In this document: one piece after another, positions 36,323-48,500 of the stretch
Layout of the letters: each line of letters begins with the position of its first letter
How positions within the stretch are numbered: the stretch's first letter is position 1
Assembly (NCBI GenBank): GCA_012932295.1
Contig: JAAONU010000016.1
Location: 26,597,290-26,661,289 of the forward strand
Reading direction: 5' to 3'
Origin: Cyclina sinensis
Taxonomy: Eukaryota > Mollusca > Bivalvia > Venerida > Veneridae
Length of the DNA stretch: 64,000 nucleotides
Program-made: the position numbers and the translations under genes
Notes under the pieces: model-generated
What the model was told of the DNA's origin: nothing
The model's input: only the letters and a program-made list of their open reading frames with translations
Database searches by the model: none

Positions 36323-37640
36323 TTATTGTGATCGACATTGACCTTTTTTGTTTTTTATTTTGTGTAGCTTGACCAGGCTGGCATGGTTTCGCCTTTGTTC
36401 TAAAGTTGACCATTTTAGTTCCTTGATCATGTTTGTTACACTGCTTGTATAGTGGTAATAATTATGAACGTACCATGCAGCTGACCTCTGGACCATTTCT
36501 ATTCTGTGTGTGAGATATTTTTGCCATGGATGCCATATGGTTGATCGAGCAGTATTCAACCTGTGGTCTTACATATGTTTTGTGTGCTGCTTCTTTGAAT
36601 TGTTTGTTTTGTGTCTTGACATTTCGTCTGATGGGACATCCTTATTCTGCGGCCCTGCGGCCCTATTTGCGGCCTCATTTGCGGCTCTAGTTTTATCACC
36701 TATTGTTCTGTAACTGTCATAGTATATGTAAAAACAAATAATAGCGATTGGATAATAACATATTACATACATTTAATGTAAATATTAGATATATATAATG
36801 GATGAAATTGTTAAAATACTAAAATCTAAATTTTTACAACTGGGAGTCAAATCAATAAGGTAGTATTTAACATTAGTATAGTATCTGATATATCATAGTG
36901 ATAGGCAAATATTTGTTTTTATTCTTTAATTGTAAAAAAACCAATAATTCTGTTTCTGTTTATATAATTACTAATTAAATTCTGCTATAATTATGTTTTG
37001 TATATTTTAATTTCATCCATTATATATTATATTTACATGAAATATATGTAATAAATTATTATCCACTCATTATTATTTGCAATCTGATCACCTCGGCCTT
37101 TATGCTCCGGAGTATACGGGAATAGCCGAAGTTTTACGATTGTATTATTTGTTGTAACAAATGCAGGGCCGCAGAATAAGGATGTCCCGTCTGATGAACC
37201 TTAAGCTGTTTTTTTGTTTTGTTTGTGATATTGTTTATATGGGGTGACCAGTTTAGGTTACTACTTGTTGTAACTCCTAAGTATTTTGCATTTTCTGTGG
37301 TTTTCAGTATAGTGTTATGTAGGGTGTAGGGAAAGATGACCAGTTTCTTTTTCCTGTGTATTCTGAGTACTTCACACTTGTCATGGTTGAATTCCATTGA
37401 CCATTCTTTTTCCCATATTTCAAGGTTGTGCAAATTATTTGGTAAGGTTTTTGCAGATGCTTCCGATTTAATTGTTAAATAAACTATGGTGTCGTCGGCA
37501 AATAGACACACCCGGCTCCTGACACTTCCTGGTAGGTCATTGATGTATGCAAGAAAGAGACACGGACCTAAGAATATGTAAATAGTAGATAGGTTTAAAA
37601 TGCACTGTTTTTGTGAAACTCCTAGCACTGCTTTCCTTTT
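36323..37640 (-). mobile_element. CR1-like reverse transcriptase remnant, interrupted by a MITE
   Basis: Minus-strand coding from about 37560 reads GPCLFLAYINDLPGSVRS, then CLFADDTIVYL with the intact catalytic FADD box, WEKEWSMEFNHDKCEVLRI, KYLGVTTSSNLNWSPHINNI, and on into the MITE at 37188-36633. On the other side it resumes FIRRNVKTQNKQFKEAAHKT, YVRPQVEYCS and HRIEMVQRSAAWYVHNYYH. The family is the same as 10148-11765. Both ends are truncated and frames are broken. Confidence 0.88.
36633..37188. mobile_element. MITE with long terminal inverted repeats, 556 bp
   Basis: The left end GGGACATCCTTATTCTGC and the right end GCAGAATAAGGATGTCCC are perfect inverted repeats, extending to 25 bp. 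Imperfect inverted arms continue inside (GGATAATAACATATTACAT near 36750 pairs with ATGTAATAAATTATTATCC near 37047; ATAATGGATGAAATT near 36796 pairs with AATTTCATCCATTATAT near 37010). It is flanked by GTCTGAT on both sides (36626-36632 and 37189-37195), a target-site duplication of 7 bp, or up to 9 bp if one G is reassigned. It splits the CR1 frame, which rejoins across it. There is no transposase. The superfamily is unresolved; hAT (8 bp) is possible. Confidence 0.92.
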
Positions 37641-37859
37641 CATTGCACTTCATATTTTTTCTTTTGTGTGTTTTTAATTTCTCAAATCCAAGATGACAGT
37701 CTTGTGGTTCCTCTTTTGTCCCAGTAGTATCGACGATAATTTGTCTGTACTCTTCAAGTACAATGAGTCTATACTTCACACAAAAATTCAGTTCTGTTTC
37801 TGGTTATACAAAGGAATGTTCATTCTCTTTAGTTTCACCATTAAAAAAAATCATCTCCC

Positions 37860-38170
37860 TTACAAGTACGGGGCCTTCGAATTTCTTTAAGATCCCGGAT
37901 CCCGGATTTTCTCGAGCCGATCCCGGCGTTTTCACCCAACTAGCCTCCATCAGCTGATACGTCACGTGATGCAAACAAAGCTTTTTTAAGGATAAAAGTA
38001 AGATAAAACTGCTTTTTTGATAATATTTTCGCTACTGCCACAGATTAATAAAATAAACACTATTTTATATTTTCTAAAATATAAATCAAAGGGAAAGTGT
38101 CATCGTGATATTAAAACGTGAAATGTATAAGTTATGAGTTTTCGCGAGATTTCTTTTTTTCATTCGCAAG
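37860..38170 (+). promoter_or_regulatory. Candidate PYROXD2 promoter and 5' UTR exon
   Basis: A GC-rich island in AT-rich DNA: repeated ATCCCGGATCCCGG, then GATACGTCACGTGATG (CRE/E-box-like) near 37957-37972, and AAA/GTAAGA at about 37998, a possible donor of a non-coding first exon. A TTTTCGCGAGATTTC motif at about 38138 resembles the TCTCGCGA core promoter element. An acceptor at 39492 (TTTTTTCAG) 46 bp before the PYROXD2 ATG would receive such an exon. All is inferred from motifs. Confidence 0.4.
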
Positions 38171-38179
38171 TTGCAGGCT

Positions 38180-39490
38180 TCAAACTCCTCTGAGGCGATG
38201 TTTTAGTCCTGTGTTTCATGTTGCTACTATAAAACCTATATTTTTCTCTTTAAATTTCGTTTTATTATGATAATGTTATAAAAATTCATGCTTATACCAG
38301 GAAGGATTTATTGAAAACTAACTGTAACCACCAATTTTAAGTTCCACATGCACACAGTAGTCTCAATAATGCGACTTCTGAAGGTGGATATCGACCATTA
38401 AAAAAATAGCTCGATATTCAACTTTTTGAGTAAAAATACTTGGACTATACTATTCTTGGACTATAGATGGTTGGGGTCTGGTCCATATTGCACCCGTCCG
38501 CCCCCTTTTTCCCCTCCCCCTGATCCTCTTAACTCCTGGTTCATCCCTGCATAGTAACTGTATGATTCCAAATATAATGTAATAGATCTAGCTTATGACA
38601 TGAAAATAGTTAAATACATAAGCATCTTTAAAACATTTGTACTTACACTAGAGTCTACAAAAATGTATACATGTACATGTACAGTACAGTACATGGACCT
38701 GTAACCTGGAAAAAACAGTTGACACCCCAAGCATCTGTGGCCATACGAACTTAGTCCAGGTTTCCTCTCCACTTCAGGATATTGATATATACTTCTGGTT
38801 GGCAGTATCTTTCAGATAGTTTAGGGCACATAATAAATGTTCAAATGAAAATGAGTGTCTAAACTGCATATAAATGAGACTGCATTTTAACTTTGACTGC
38901 AATTTGATACATAGCTTATATAGATTACTTGCTTTTTGTCAAATAGTGGCACTCATCTGAAAGCACATTTTTTCTAGAAAACCTGTGTATGCATAAATTA
39001 TAAGATGCATTTCAGTATTATCTCCACTGCTGTAGTCCCAGCAATTCCTAGTGCTAGCAGATTATTGTATTGAAATCAGAAACAGTTCAAATTCTGACTT
39101 TAAACTAAGATTAGTTCAGCTAATTGTATGCTATTTGAGATATTGTGTAATTTTTTGTATGGGTCAATATCTTATAGCGAGATATAGTCATAGCAAGATT
39201 TTGACCCGAAATGAAAGTATCTCGGAATATGCTCAAGACATCACTTTAATTATTTTGACTAAACTAAGGTATACTTCCTTATTTTGCTGTCTTTTCCCCA
39301 TCGAATTCTTCGACACTTGAAAACACTGTGTTCAAGATACCCATCTCTGCTGCAGTTTTTGGTGTAGATGTGTAGGGCGACATGTCTCCGTAAGGACTTA
39401 ATTTAATTAAAACCAGAATAAGGATTAAGCTTATTTGATGCCATTTTAATAGTTGCTGGTAACTGTGTAAATCTGATTTGATATTTTTTC
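38180..39490. other. Probable first intron of PYROXD2; no feature recognised
   Basis: If the 5' UTR exon near 37998 is right, this is intron. There is a short TACATGTACATGTACAG tract at about 38669-38690. No exon-like segment was recognised. Confidence 0.3.
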
Positions 39491-39538
39491 AGATAGCAGT
39501 TACATGGACTTGGATATTTCAGCAAAAGCAGAAAGAAG

Positions 39539-42500
39539 ATGTTATTTAAGTTTTATAGACCATGTGTGCGACAAAGCCAATTTGGTATAGCTTCTCGACT
39601 GTATAGTAACACTGGTGTATCAGATAGCAAGGAGCTGAAATCCTCTTATGATGCTGTTGTCATAGGAGCTGGTAAGATATACAATCATGAAAAAATGGCT
39701 ACTTAAGTATTAATAAGGTATCAAGCTAATAGAGACAGCCAAAATTTATAGGAATAGAGGATACCTTGCTTTTGACATTGTACTTGACTTTAAGTCACTG
39801 AACATGTTTTGACTGGGAAGTTGGGAACCATTCCATTTGAACATGTTTTGACTGGGAAGTTGGAAACCATTCCATTTGAACATGTTTTGACTGGGAAGTT
39901 GGGAACCATTCTATTTGAACATGTTTTGACTGGGAAGTTGGGAACCATTCCATTTGAACATTTTTTGACTGGGAAGTTGGGAACTATTCCATTTGAACAT
40001 TTTGGAACCATTCCATTTAAACATTTTTTGACTGAGAAGTTGGGAACCAGATTATTACTCTTCTTTTCTCTTTTGCATTGCTGATGGTTACTTTTATATT
40101 TCTGAAAATTTCCTAGGCATGTAATTCTAAACTTCGTACCTTTCAGAATTCTTGTTTCTTTATGTAAAACTGGTATAAGTTCATATGATTTTAAATTGTA
40201 TCATTTTTATCAATGAATTGATAAAACAAACAAAAAGCAAGTAGCTTTTTGTTGGCTAGAAATATATAATTGCATACAATAGTTACAATTCAGTTTCTGT
40301 CCTAAACTGCTACATACTTTTGCAGGGCATAATGGTTTGGTGTCTGTATGTATATTTTCTGTTTATTTATGTAATAAACCGTTGCTACTTATATAATCAA
40401 AGAAATTCATCTTGGTTTTAAGCTCATCTGGTACAGTAACATACTGTATTCATATTGTGTTATATAATAACAATTTTCTCTATAAGACATTTTAATCTTA
40501 ATAGTGGATTCCCTCCAGTGTTCTATTTAACCCTGAACATGCTGAATATTGACAAAGTGAGTTGTCTGTCTTTCAGTTTGGACAAGTCCATTAACTGTTT
40601 ATGGTGGGGGTGCTTATTGAAAATTTGCTGACTGAATGGCGAATAGTGCAGACCATGATCAGATTGCACAAATGTGCAGGCAAATCCTGATCTGCATTGG
40701 TTACAAAGGCAGAGTCAGTTGCCTCCAGCAGCATAAGATTAATTTTTCTATTTATCTATAATCAAACTCTGGTCATTATTGTAGAATATACGAGTAACAA
40801 CTAGGAGTGAACCACTCTTAAAATCTTCACAACAAACTGTTTAGTTTTTCTAAGAGAAAGTAAATGTTGACAATGCCTGTACCATCTGGGTAGAATTTGC
40901 CTTTCACGGAAACAATGTTAATTAACAGACCTTGAACAAGAAAATAATGAAAAAAACATGTCATGGATGACCTGTATATAGTTCATTTACATCAGACTGC
41001 TTTTTTCTGAGAAAAAAGATAATTGTCACAATTGGCATAGATGTTTTACATCATTCCATTAAGGGAATTTGGTTAGCAATAACCCTTTTAACATAATAAA
41101 GTCCTAAGCCAGGTGAGCATTACAAACCCATTATTACCCTCTTACTAACATTCCAGTTATGCATGAGTTCCTATCTTCAGGCCTCTATTTTCCTACAAAC
41201 ACTGTGCACGATGTAGACCATTGTCTACACTGGTTGCTGCGTAAGTTTGATAACAGCATGACATCAGCAAGCCTTTCCTTTTTCTGAAAAATTATGGATG
41301 AAAAGCATGTTTAAAAAAGCCTAACTTACGGTAATGTAATTCTCCCACTATAACAGCCATTATTTAAGTAATACTACCAAAAGATTGTTCGAAGCACCAA
41401 TTTGCCTTATATATATATATATATATATTTATGCAGAATAAGCATTATAACTAGATTATGTAAAACCTGCCTTAACAAAATAACCTTGTTAGAGCACTTA
41501 CCTTTCCACATAGACCAGTATTTTTTTATAAATCATCCAGATTGGCAGAAGGGTAGTTCCTTAAACTTTTTTTTCACTGCAGGGGAAAAAAGCACTTTCT
41601 ACAGCAAATACTTGCTCTTCAGAGGTTGCTGTGTAAATACATCATTCATACACCTGTTCTGTCAGCCACATAATATTAAAAGAACCTATTGATCTTTATG
41701 ATGCGTCTTCAACAATTAATATCCTCTGAGCTGATGTAAAGTGTATAAGAACAATTCTCCCTTTACACCTAATGTAATGTTCCATGTGTGCTATGGTAGA
41801 TTTCTCTTGGTTTTCATTTATTGACTATAACTTGACAGTCCCTTATATTATATTAGTAGTACAAGATATCAAGGGAGAAGTCATTTGGCTGTATTTCTGT
41901 AGCAAAAGAAGTTGGTGAAAGAACACACATGAAGATAAAGAGATAAATCTCTTTCAATCTATCTGATTAAAATCATATCCTCAAAACCATTGCAGTGCCC
42001 TGTAAAGTGTACATTTTAGTCATATTGTCTTAAAGTAGATAAACATATAGATCTTTTTCAAAGTAAATCAGGTTTCAGCTTGGTTTCCAGCCTGAAATAA
42101 TTAGTAAAGTAATTACATTTTAATTGGGTTTTAATATTTTTTTGATTGGCTCAAAATGATTAACATCAGTGATTAATATTTTTTACTTAACAACTACATG
42201 GTCATTCACAGAAGGCATTTTTTAACAGATTTGATATCGGAAGTAAAAATAGTATTACACCATATCACAGAAAGTGTTTACTGAAAACATTTTTTTTTCA
42301 CAGGCAGTGTATCTACACTGATTATTATTTGATGTTTTACAGGCTTCCTATCTCCAGAAGCAGGGCCTCAATGTCTGTGTTCTTGAGAGGAGGCATGTGA
42401 TTGGTGGAGCTGCAGTAACTGAGGAAATCGTACCAGGTTTGCTCATAAACAAAACTGAACACAAATAAAAAATATATTTGGTGCACTACAAAATATTATT

Positions 42501-45500
42501 GTCATTTGTACTTTTTGTTAAGGAATAAAAGAAGCAACACTATGAAAATTGCAGTTGTACAGGATCTGACATGAGTCAACATTTAATTTTAATTTTTTAT
42601 TCAACAAGTTCAAAAACAATTTTAAGTGAGCATCTGGCAGGCATAATAGCTTGTTTTTCCTGGACAAGCATCGTCGGAAACCCACGTTCGATCCATTCCG
42701 TTTCACTCTATTTATCTACCGTGGGACAATTGGCTGGTAAAATTTCGTACTCATGAATAATTCATTACCTACTTTCATTGGTTTCCGTAAGATTTCCCTT
42801 GCGGAATCTCAGCCAATGAAATTACTTGTTACAATTTGCCTTCCGCACCTATGTTTAAATCCTGGGAAATACGTCTATTTTAAGTAACTTGTCATTATGC
42901 CTACTCTCCACACTGAAGAGTGTCTATTTGTAATGCGGCATCTCATTCGACGAATAGTTACATCCCTTTGCTAATAAATATTCATGAAAACGAATAATCA
43001 GCAGTCAGTTATCCCATGGTACATAATGTAGTTGTGCGGAATATGTACCGGGGGTCACCGACGATGCTGGACAAGTTGAAGAGAAGTTTATATGAAATTT
43101 TGAGTGTCAGATTCATTTTATCACATGACTTGAACAACAGTAAATGGTGTTAATGATATCTGTATTCAGTTTAAGTATTTGGAATAGAGGCTTTTACAAA
43201 ACGTATGCCAAGAAAACAGTTCTGATCAATTTTTTTCAATTTATCAAATAAAACTGAAAAAGATCACAGTTAATTGAAACAGAACAACTGTATGATAGCA
43301 AATCTGGAAAATGATTGTAACACTAAACAAATTTTGGCATAAATGAATTTGAAATGTTATGGTTGACATTTAATAACACATGTTTAAAATGAAGGAATTG
43401 GTAATGGTAATATTACATTATGAATATAGAGTTATTTGCTAAATATTTGTACATTACTGACATTTCCAAATGATACCTCTGTATTATCATTCAGTTGTTT
43501 CAAACAAATAGCATGTTCAGATGTTGTTTGTAGAAAAATGTTTCATCAAGTGGAAGGATGATTTAGACTTTAAAGATGGTTCTACAGTTGAGAGTTATTA
43601 TGTAATTATTAATTTCCTTTGTTTATCAATTTTGTTTCCTTGTTAATTGTAATTGTTCTGTTTTAACTGTTAAAATGAATTGTGTTTAATATACCATACT
43701 GATACGCAATGTTTCTGTTTTCAGGTTACAAGTTCTCCAGAGCCTCATATGTGCTCAGTTTGCTAAGACCCCAGGTTTACAGAGATCTTGAATTAAAGGT
43801 CTGCACATTGTTTTTGTTGAAACATTTAAACCAGTACCTGGTTATTTGACAATAGTTCACTTACATAAATAGATATGAGTTCAAAACAGTGGACTGATAT
43901 TTGATAGATACTCAGAAGTTCAAAATAGTTGACTGATATTTGATAGATACTCAGAATTTCAAAATAGTTAACTGATATTTCTCACATCAATAGAGTTCAG
44001 ACGGATAGCTGTAATTACATAAACATTCAAAGTAGCTTACTGATATTTGATAGATACAGAAGAGTTCAGAATATCATGCTGATATTTGATAGCTACCAAA
44101 GTGTTCAGATTGTCTGACTGATATTTGATGGAAACAGAAAAGTTAAGCTTAACAGACTGATATTTGATAGATACAGAAGAGTTCAGAATATCACAGTGAT
44201 ATTTAATAGATACAGAAGAGTTCAGAATATCACACTGATATTTAACAGATATAGAAGAGTTCAGAATATCACACTGATATTTGATAGATACCTAAGTGTT
44301 CAGATTGTCAGACTGATATTTGATAGATACAGAAGAGTTCAGAATATCACACTGATATTTGATAGAAAACAAAAGTTCAAAATACATCTTGGGCTGATTC
44401 TTCTTTTTGGTTTTGAAATTCAGTGTATTACACTCACTTCTTTGTAAAATGGTTGATATGAATAATATCAACCACTGTGGAATGTTGTTTGAAAATCTTT
44501 GATTAGATAAATAGTTATGAGATTAGAAACAATTGGTCATCCACAAGTATAAGTTGTCGACATACTTACATGTGGGTCTTAGCTATCCTGCACATATTTG
44601 ATAAGATCTGAACATATAAATATATCAGTTTGGTTAGAATTATGTGATCCATACTTATAATAACTGTCAAATTAACTAATTAATTAGAGGTTCATTTTTT
44701 TATATGAATTTGAACTGTATGTGTTCAGAAATTTGAGGAATGCCATATAATCACTAATGGTTTTGGTACAGTTTTGTACTGTTAGATGGCAGTCAGCTTC
44801 TGTAGATGTTTTGGACACTGGTTCTCCCACCAAAAATCCATGAAACATGGTAACCCTATTTAAAGTCACCCTTCTGTGTGCAGTATAAGAGAAAGATCAC
44901 TTATAGACATTAATTAAATCTGTTGTTTTATTTTACCAGAAATATGGACTAAAAGTGTACCTGAGGGATCCGAATGCATATACACCCCTTCTAGAGCCTC
45001 GCACCATTAAAGGTCAAGAGGTCAGGTCACTTCTGCTTGGCAGAGATGCTTCTAAAAATAGAGAGCAAATTGCGAAGTTTTCAGAAAGGGATGCAAAGGT
45101 AAAAATATAATCATGTTCTACTTGACTGTACATCAGTGTTTGTTCAAATCCTTCAAGTTTTGTTTATATTCTTGCTGAGACAACATGTTATACCTTTTCT
45201 CTGTAGAATTTTGATTTTAATGTTCAGTTTTACTGTTTTTTGGTAGAGGTGTTTTATAGGTAAAACAGAATGTAGTTTGAAACCCACTTGCCATTAGAGC
45301 CAGATGTTTGACTAGTCTTTGACTTTCATTATTGTGAAAATTTGAAACCATTCATTTGCTGTCTTGTAGGAACATACATAATTCTTGCATTGTAAGCCAT
45401 TTTCTCTGTGTATATATCTGTCAATATTGAACAATAGAATATTTCTCATACCTTCAGACATATAAAACATTTGACAGTTTTGAGACAAGTCCTTCAATTC

Positions 45501-48500
45501 TGTGAATCTTATCATAATATTATCGGTTAATCTAATGGTATATTAAGTTTTTAAATCTCTTGTTTTTAGAAATTTGGAGAATTTGAAGCTATGCTGGACA
45601 GAATAGTATCATCTTTGGACCCAGTCCTGGACGCTCCGCCTATACATCTACCATCACTATGGCAACAGAAGACTATGAGAGATAAACTGAAAATCTTCCA
45701 CTCACTGAAAAATCTCTTCACTTGTAGTAAGTTTCTGATGTGCTAGAAATTGTCTTTTCATTTATATGATCCAAATTTCTATATAATTAGTCATTTAAAA
45801 GGTGAAATTGCTTTGATTTTATGAATTCAGACCAGAGTTACTGCCCCTCACAAAGTGCTTGACACTTTTCATTAATCTATTTTTTTTTTCAAAAACAATT
45901 CTTTGGTTTTGAAATTGATGAAAAATTACTTGAAAGGAAAATATGCTCTTAATATTTTGGTAAAGTTAAAGTGAGGGCTTCATATGTGTCCTGAAAACAC
46001 AAACCTAGTTTTGTTCTAGTCTATATTTTTTAAGTATTCTGCTAAGTTTGAAGGTAGGGTACACATGAAGCAAAGCCATTTCCACTGTTTTTTTTTTTAT
46101 GATGAAAGTTTAAGTTTGTGACTGAAATCTTAAATTTATGTCAATGTTGATAAGATTTTTTTTACTTCAAAAGAAACATGACTGACAAGTTTTATCTGTA
46201 TTTATTCAAAGTGAGAAAACTTGGAAAAGACAGCCCAGCATTTTATGATCTTATGACTGCACCAGCCATTAAAGTAAGTTATTGATAGATGTACATTAAA
46301 CTTTTTTTACTTATATTCTAACACCAGATTGTGAGCTATACAGAAAATTATCTTAAACAGCCAGTCAAGGTAATGGTTTGAAATGACAAGACGTTTTCTC
46401 TTACTTAATTACTTACTGTATTTTTGTACAAATTTGTAAGCTGTTCATAATTCTATTGAAAGCAGATGATTCTTCAGTGTAAAGAAATATTTTACATAAT
46501 TTGATTATATTTGATAGATTTTTGCATGTTCTAAGCAGATTGGAAAACAGATTGAGAGTAGAGTTAAAAAATGCTGTATCTATTAGTAGATAAATAACCC
46601 ATAATTGATATCTGTTTTCTGCTTTAGTTCTTGTTATACCTACCTTTGTATTTTAACCCTTAACCTGCTGAAACCGAAATTGATTAGCCTTTGCCACCAG
46701 TATAGAGCCAGGCCAGCCTGCACATCCGTGCAGTCTGACCAGGCTCTATACTGTTGGTAGCTCAATTTTTGTATTTTGATATTGAAATCCCTTAAACTTT
46801 GAATGGACTGTTCCAAATTCAAAGCTGGACAAATCCATTACAAAAATTCAGCAGGTTCAGGGTTAAGTAGAGGGCTTCTTTTACTTCCCTTTACTCTCTT
46901 AAATATGTTCTCTTTGTTGAGGTGCTTGATAAATGGTTTGAATCTGAACCACTGAAAGCCACCCTGGCAACAGATGCAGTGATTGGGGCCATGATCAGCC
47001 CTGAAACTCCTGGAAGTGGGTAAGTATTCTTATTCTACCTGTATAAAGGATTCAATGAAAATTTGTAAGACTGTAAATCTCCCTGCCTCAAATGGGTTTG
47101 AACTCGGGTCCTCTGGTTCTCAGTGGGGCCACTCTACCACATTATCATAAACTAGGCAAGGGAGAAGATGTGTCATATTATACCTCATCTAAATGTGTAC
47201 ATTTTGCTTTCACAGCAGTTCATTATACATGTACATAGTTGTTGTTGTGACATAAAGAATTTCAAAGATTTTGCTGCAGAAGTTTATGTTTCTGTTTTAA
47301 GTAATAGTAATACACAGTGGCCATTGTGTGACAAGTTGGTTAATGAAAAGTAAACTGTTCCTGCTTTCATTTCAGGTATGTGTTACTACATCATGTGATG
47401 GGTGAGATAGAGGGAGTTAAGGGAGCTTGGGGCTATGTTGAGGGAGGAATGGGGTCAGTTTCTCAAGCCATAGCTAACTGTGCCCTAGATCATGGGGCCA
47501 GTATATTCACTAGCAAGGTTTGTAGGCCGTTACTTAACTTTTGAATTAAACACCTAAATAAGAGACTGGACAATGAATATACTTTCTAACAGTGACTTAT
47601 GTACAAATGTTATTTCTTAAATGACATATGGACAGTATTTTGGTGTTTTAGGTAAATGTTAATTTTCAGTGCTTGATTTTACATGTAATTGGTACCATGT
47701 AACCTAAACACCATTTCTTAGATGGTTCATTGTTAAATTCCTATTTTTTAAAGGAATTTATCTACGATAAAATGCAAGATATTATCATGATTTTGTATAT
47801 ATATAGTATTTGCATTGCATACTATTGTCCTTGTTGCATTGAAATTTGTGGCAGTTTTCTGTATTGGTTGTCGTGTAAACTAGATTTGCATTTCAGCCAG
47901 TGAGCAAAATCTTAACAGAGAAAGATGAAGCAGTGGGTGTGTTACTTGAAGATGGGACAGAGATCAGGTCAAAGGTCATTCTGTCAAATGCCACACCTAA
48001 GGTCACCTTCCTTGATCTCTTACCGCAGGTAATTTGATGGTTTCCCTTTTGAAACAAACTGTTAGATAAATAAAATTTATGCTAAGGAAATACTTAACAT
48101 TGGACAGAATTATGCAAAACACTTGCAGGAGTTTGTATTTTTAGGAGAGCTTTTGCTTTAATAGAAGAAACTTTTTTTTTATTATAAGATAATTATATAT
48201 GTCTCCCTTACTTAAGTAAGTAGACATGGATCACTCAAAATAAACATAGGGTTGGCTTTTCAATTATGTTTTTTCTCAATCTGCCATAAATGTGAAAAAA
48301 AGCTGTTTAACAGTTGAAAATATGTGTATGAATTCTTTATATTTACACCCCGAAATGAAGTTTGGGGGGTATATAGGAGTCACCCGGTGATTGGTTGGTC
48401 GGTCAGTCTGTTGCAATTTCCTTGTCTGGAGCATAATTTGAAAACTACTGGTTGGAATTCAATGCAACTTCATACAATGGTCAAGCACAATGACAGGAAA

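Noticed and set aside
39790..40084. Open frames on both strands with repeated peptide
   Set aside because: Product of the 39-bp minisatellite, whose length is a multiple of three.
47070..47160. Possible functional tRNA gene
   Set aside because: A and B boxes are present but arms and acceptor stem do not pair; better explained as a tRNA-derived SINE. The same holds for 25943-26016, 35385-35510 and 54300-54375.
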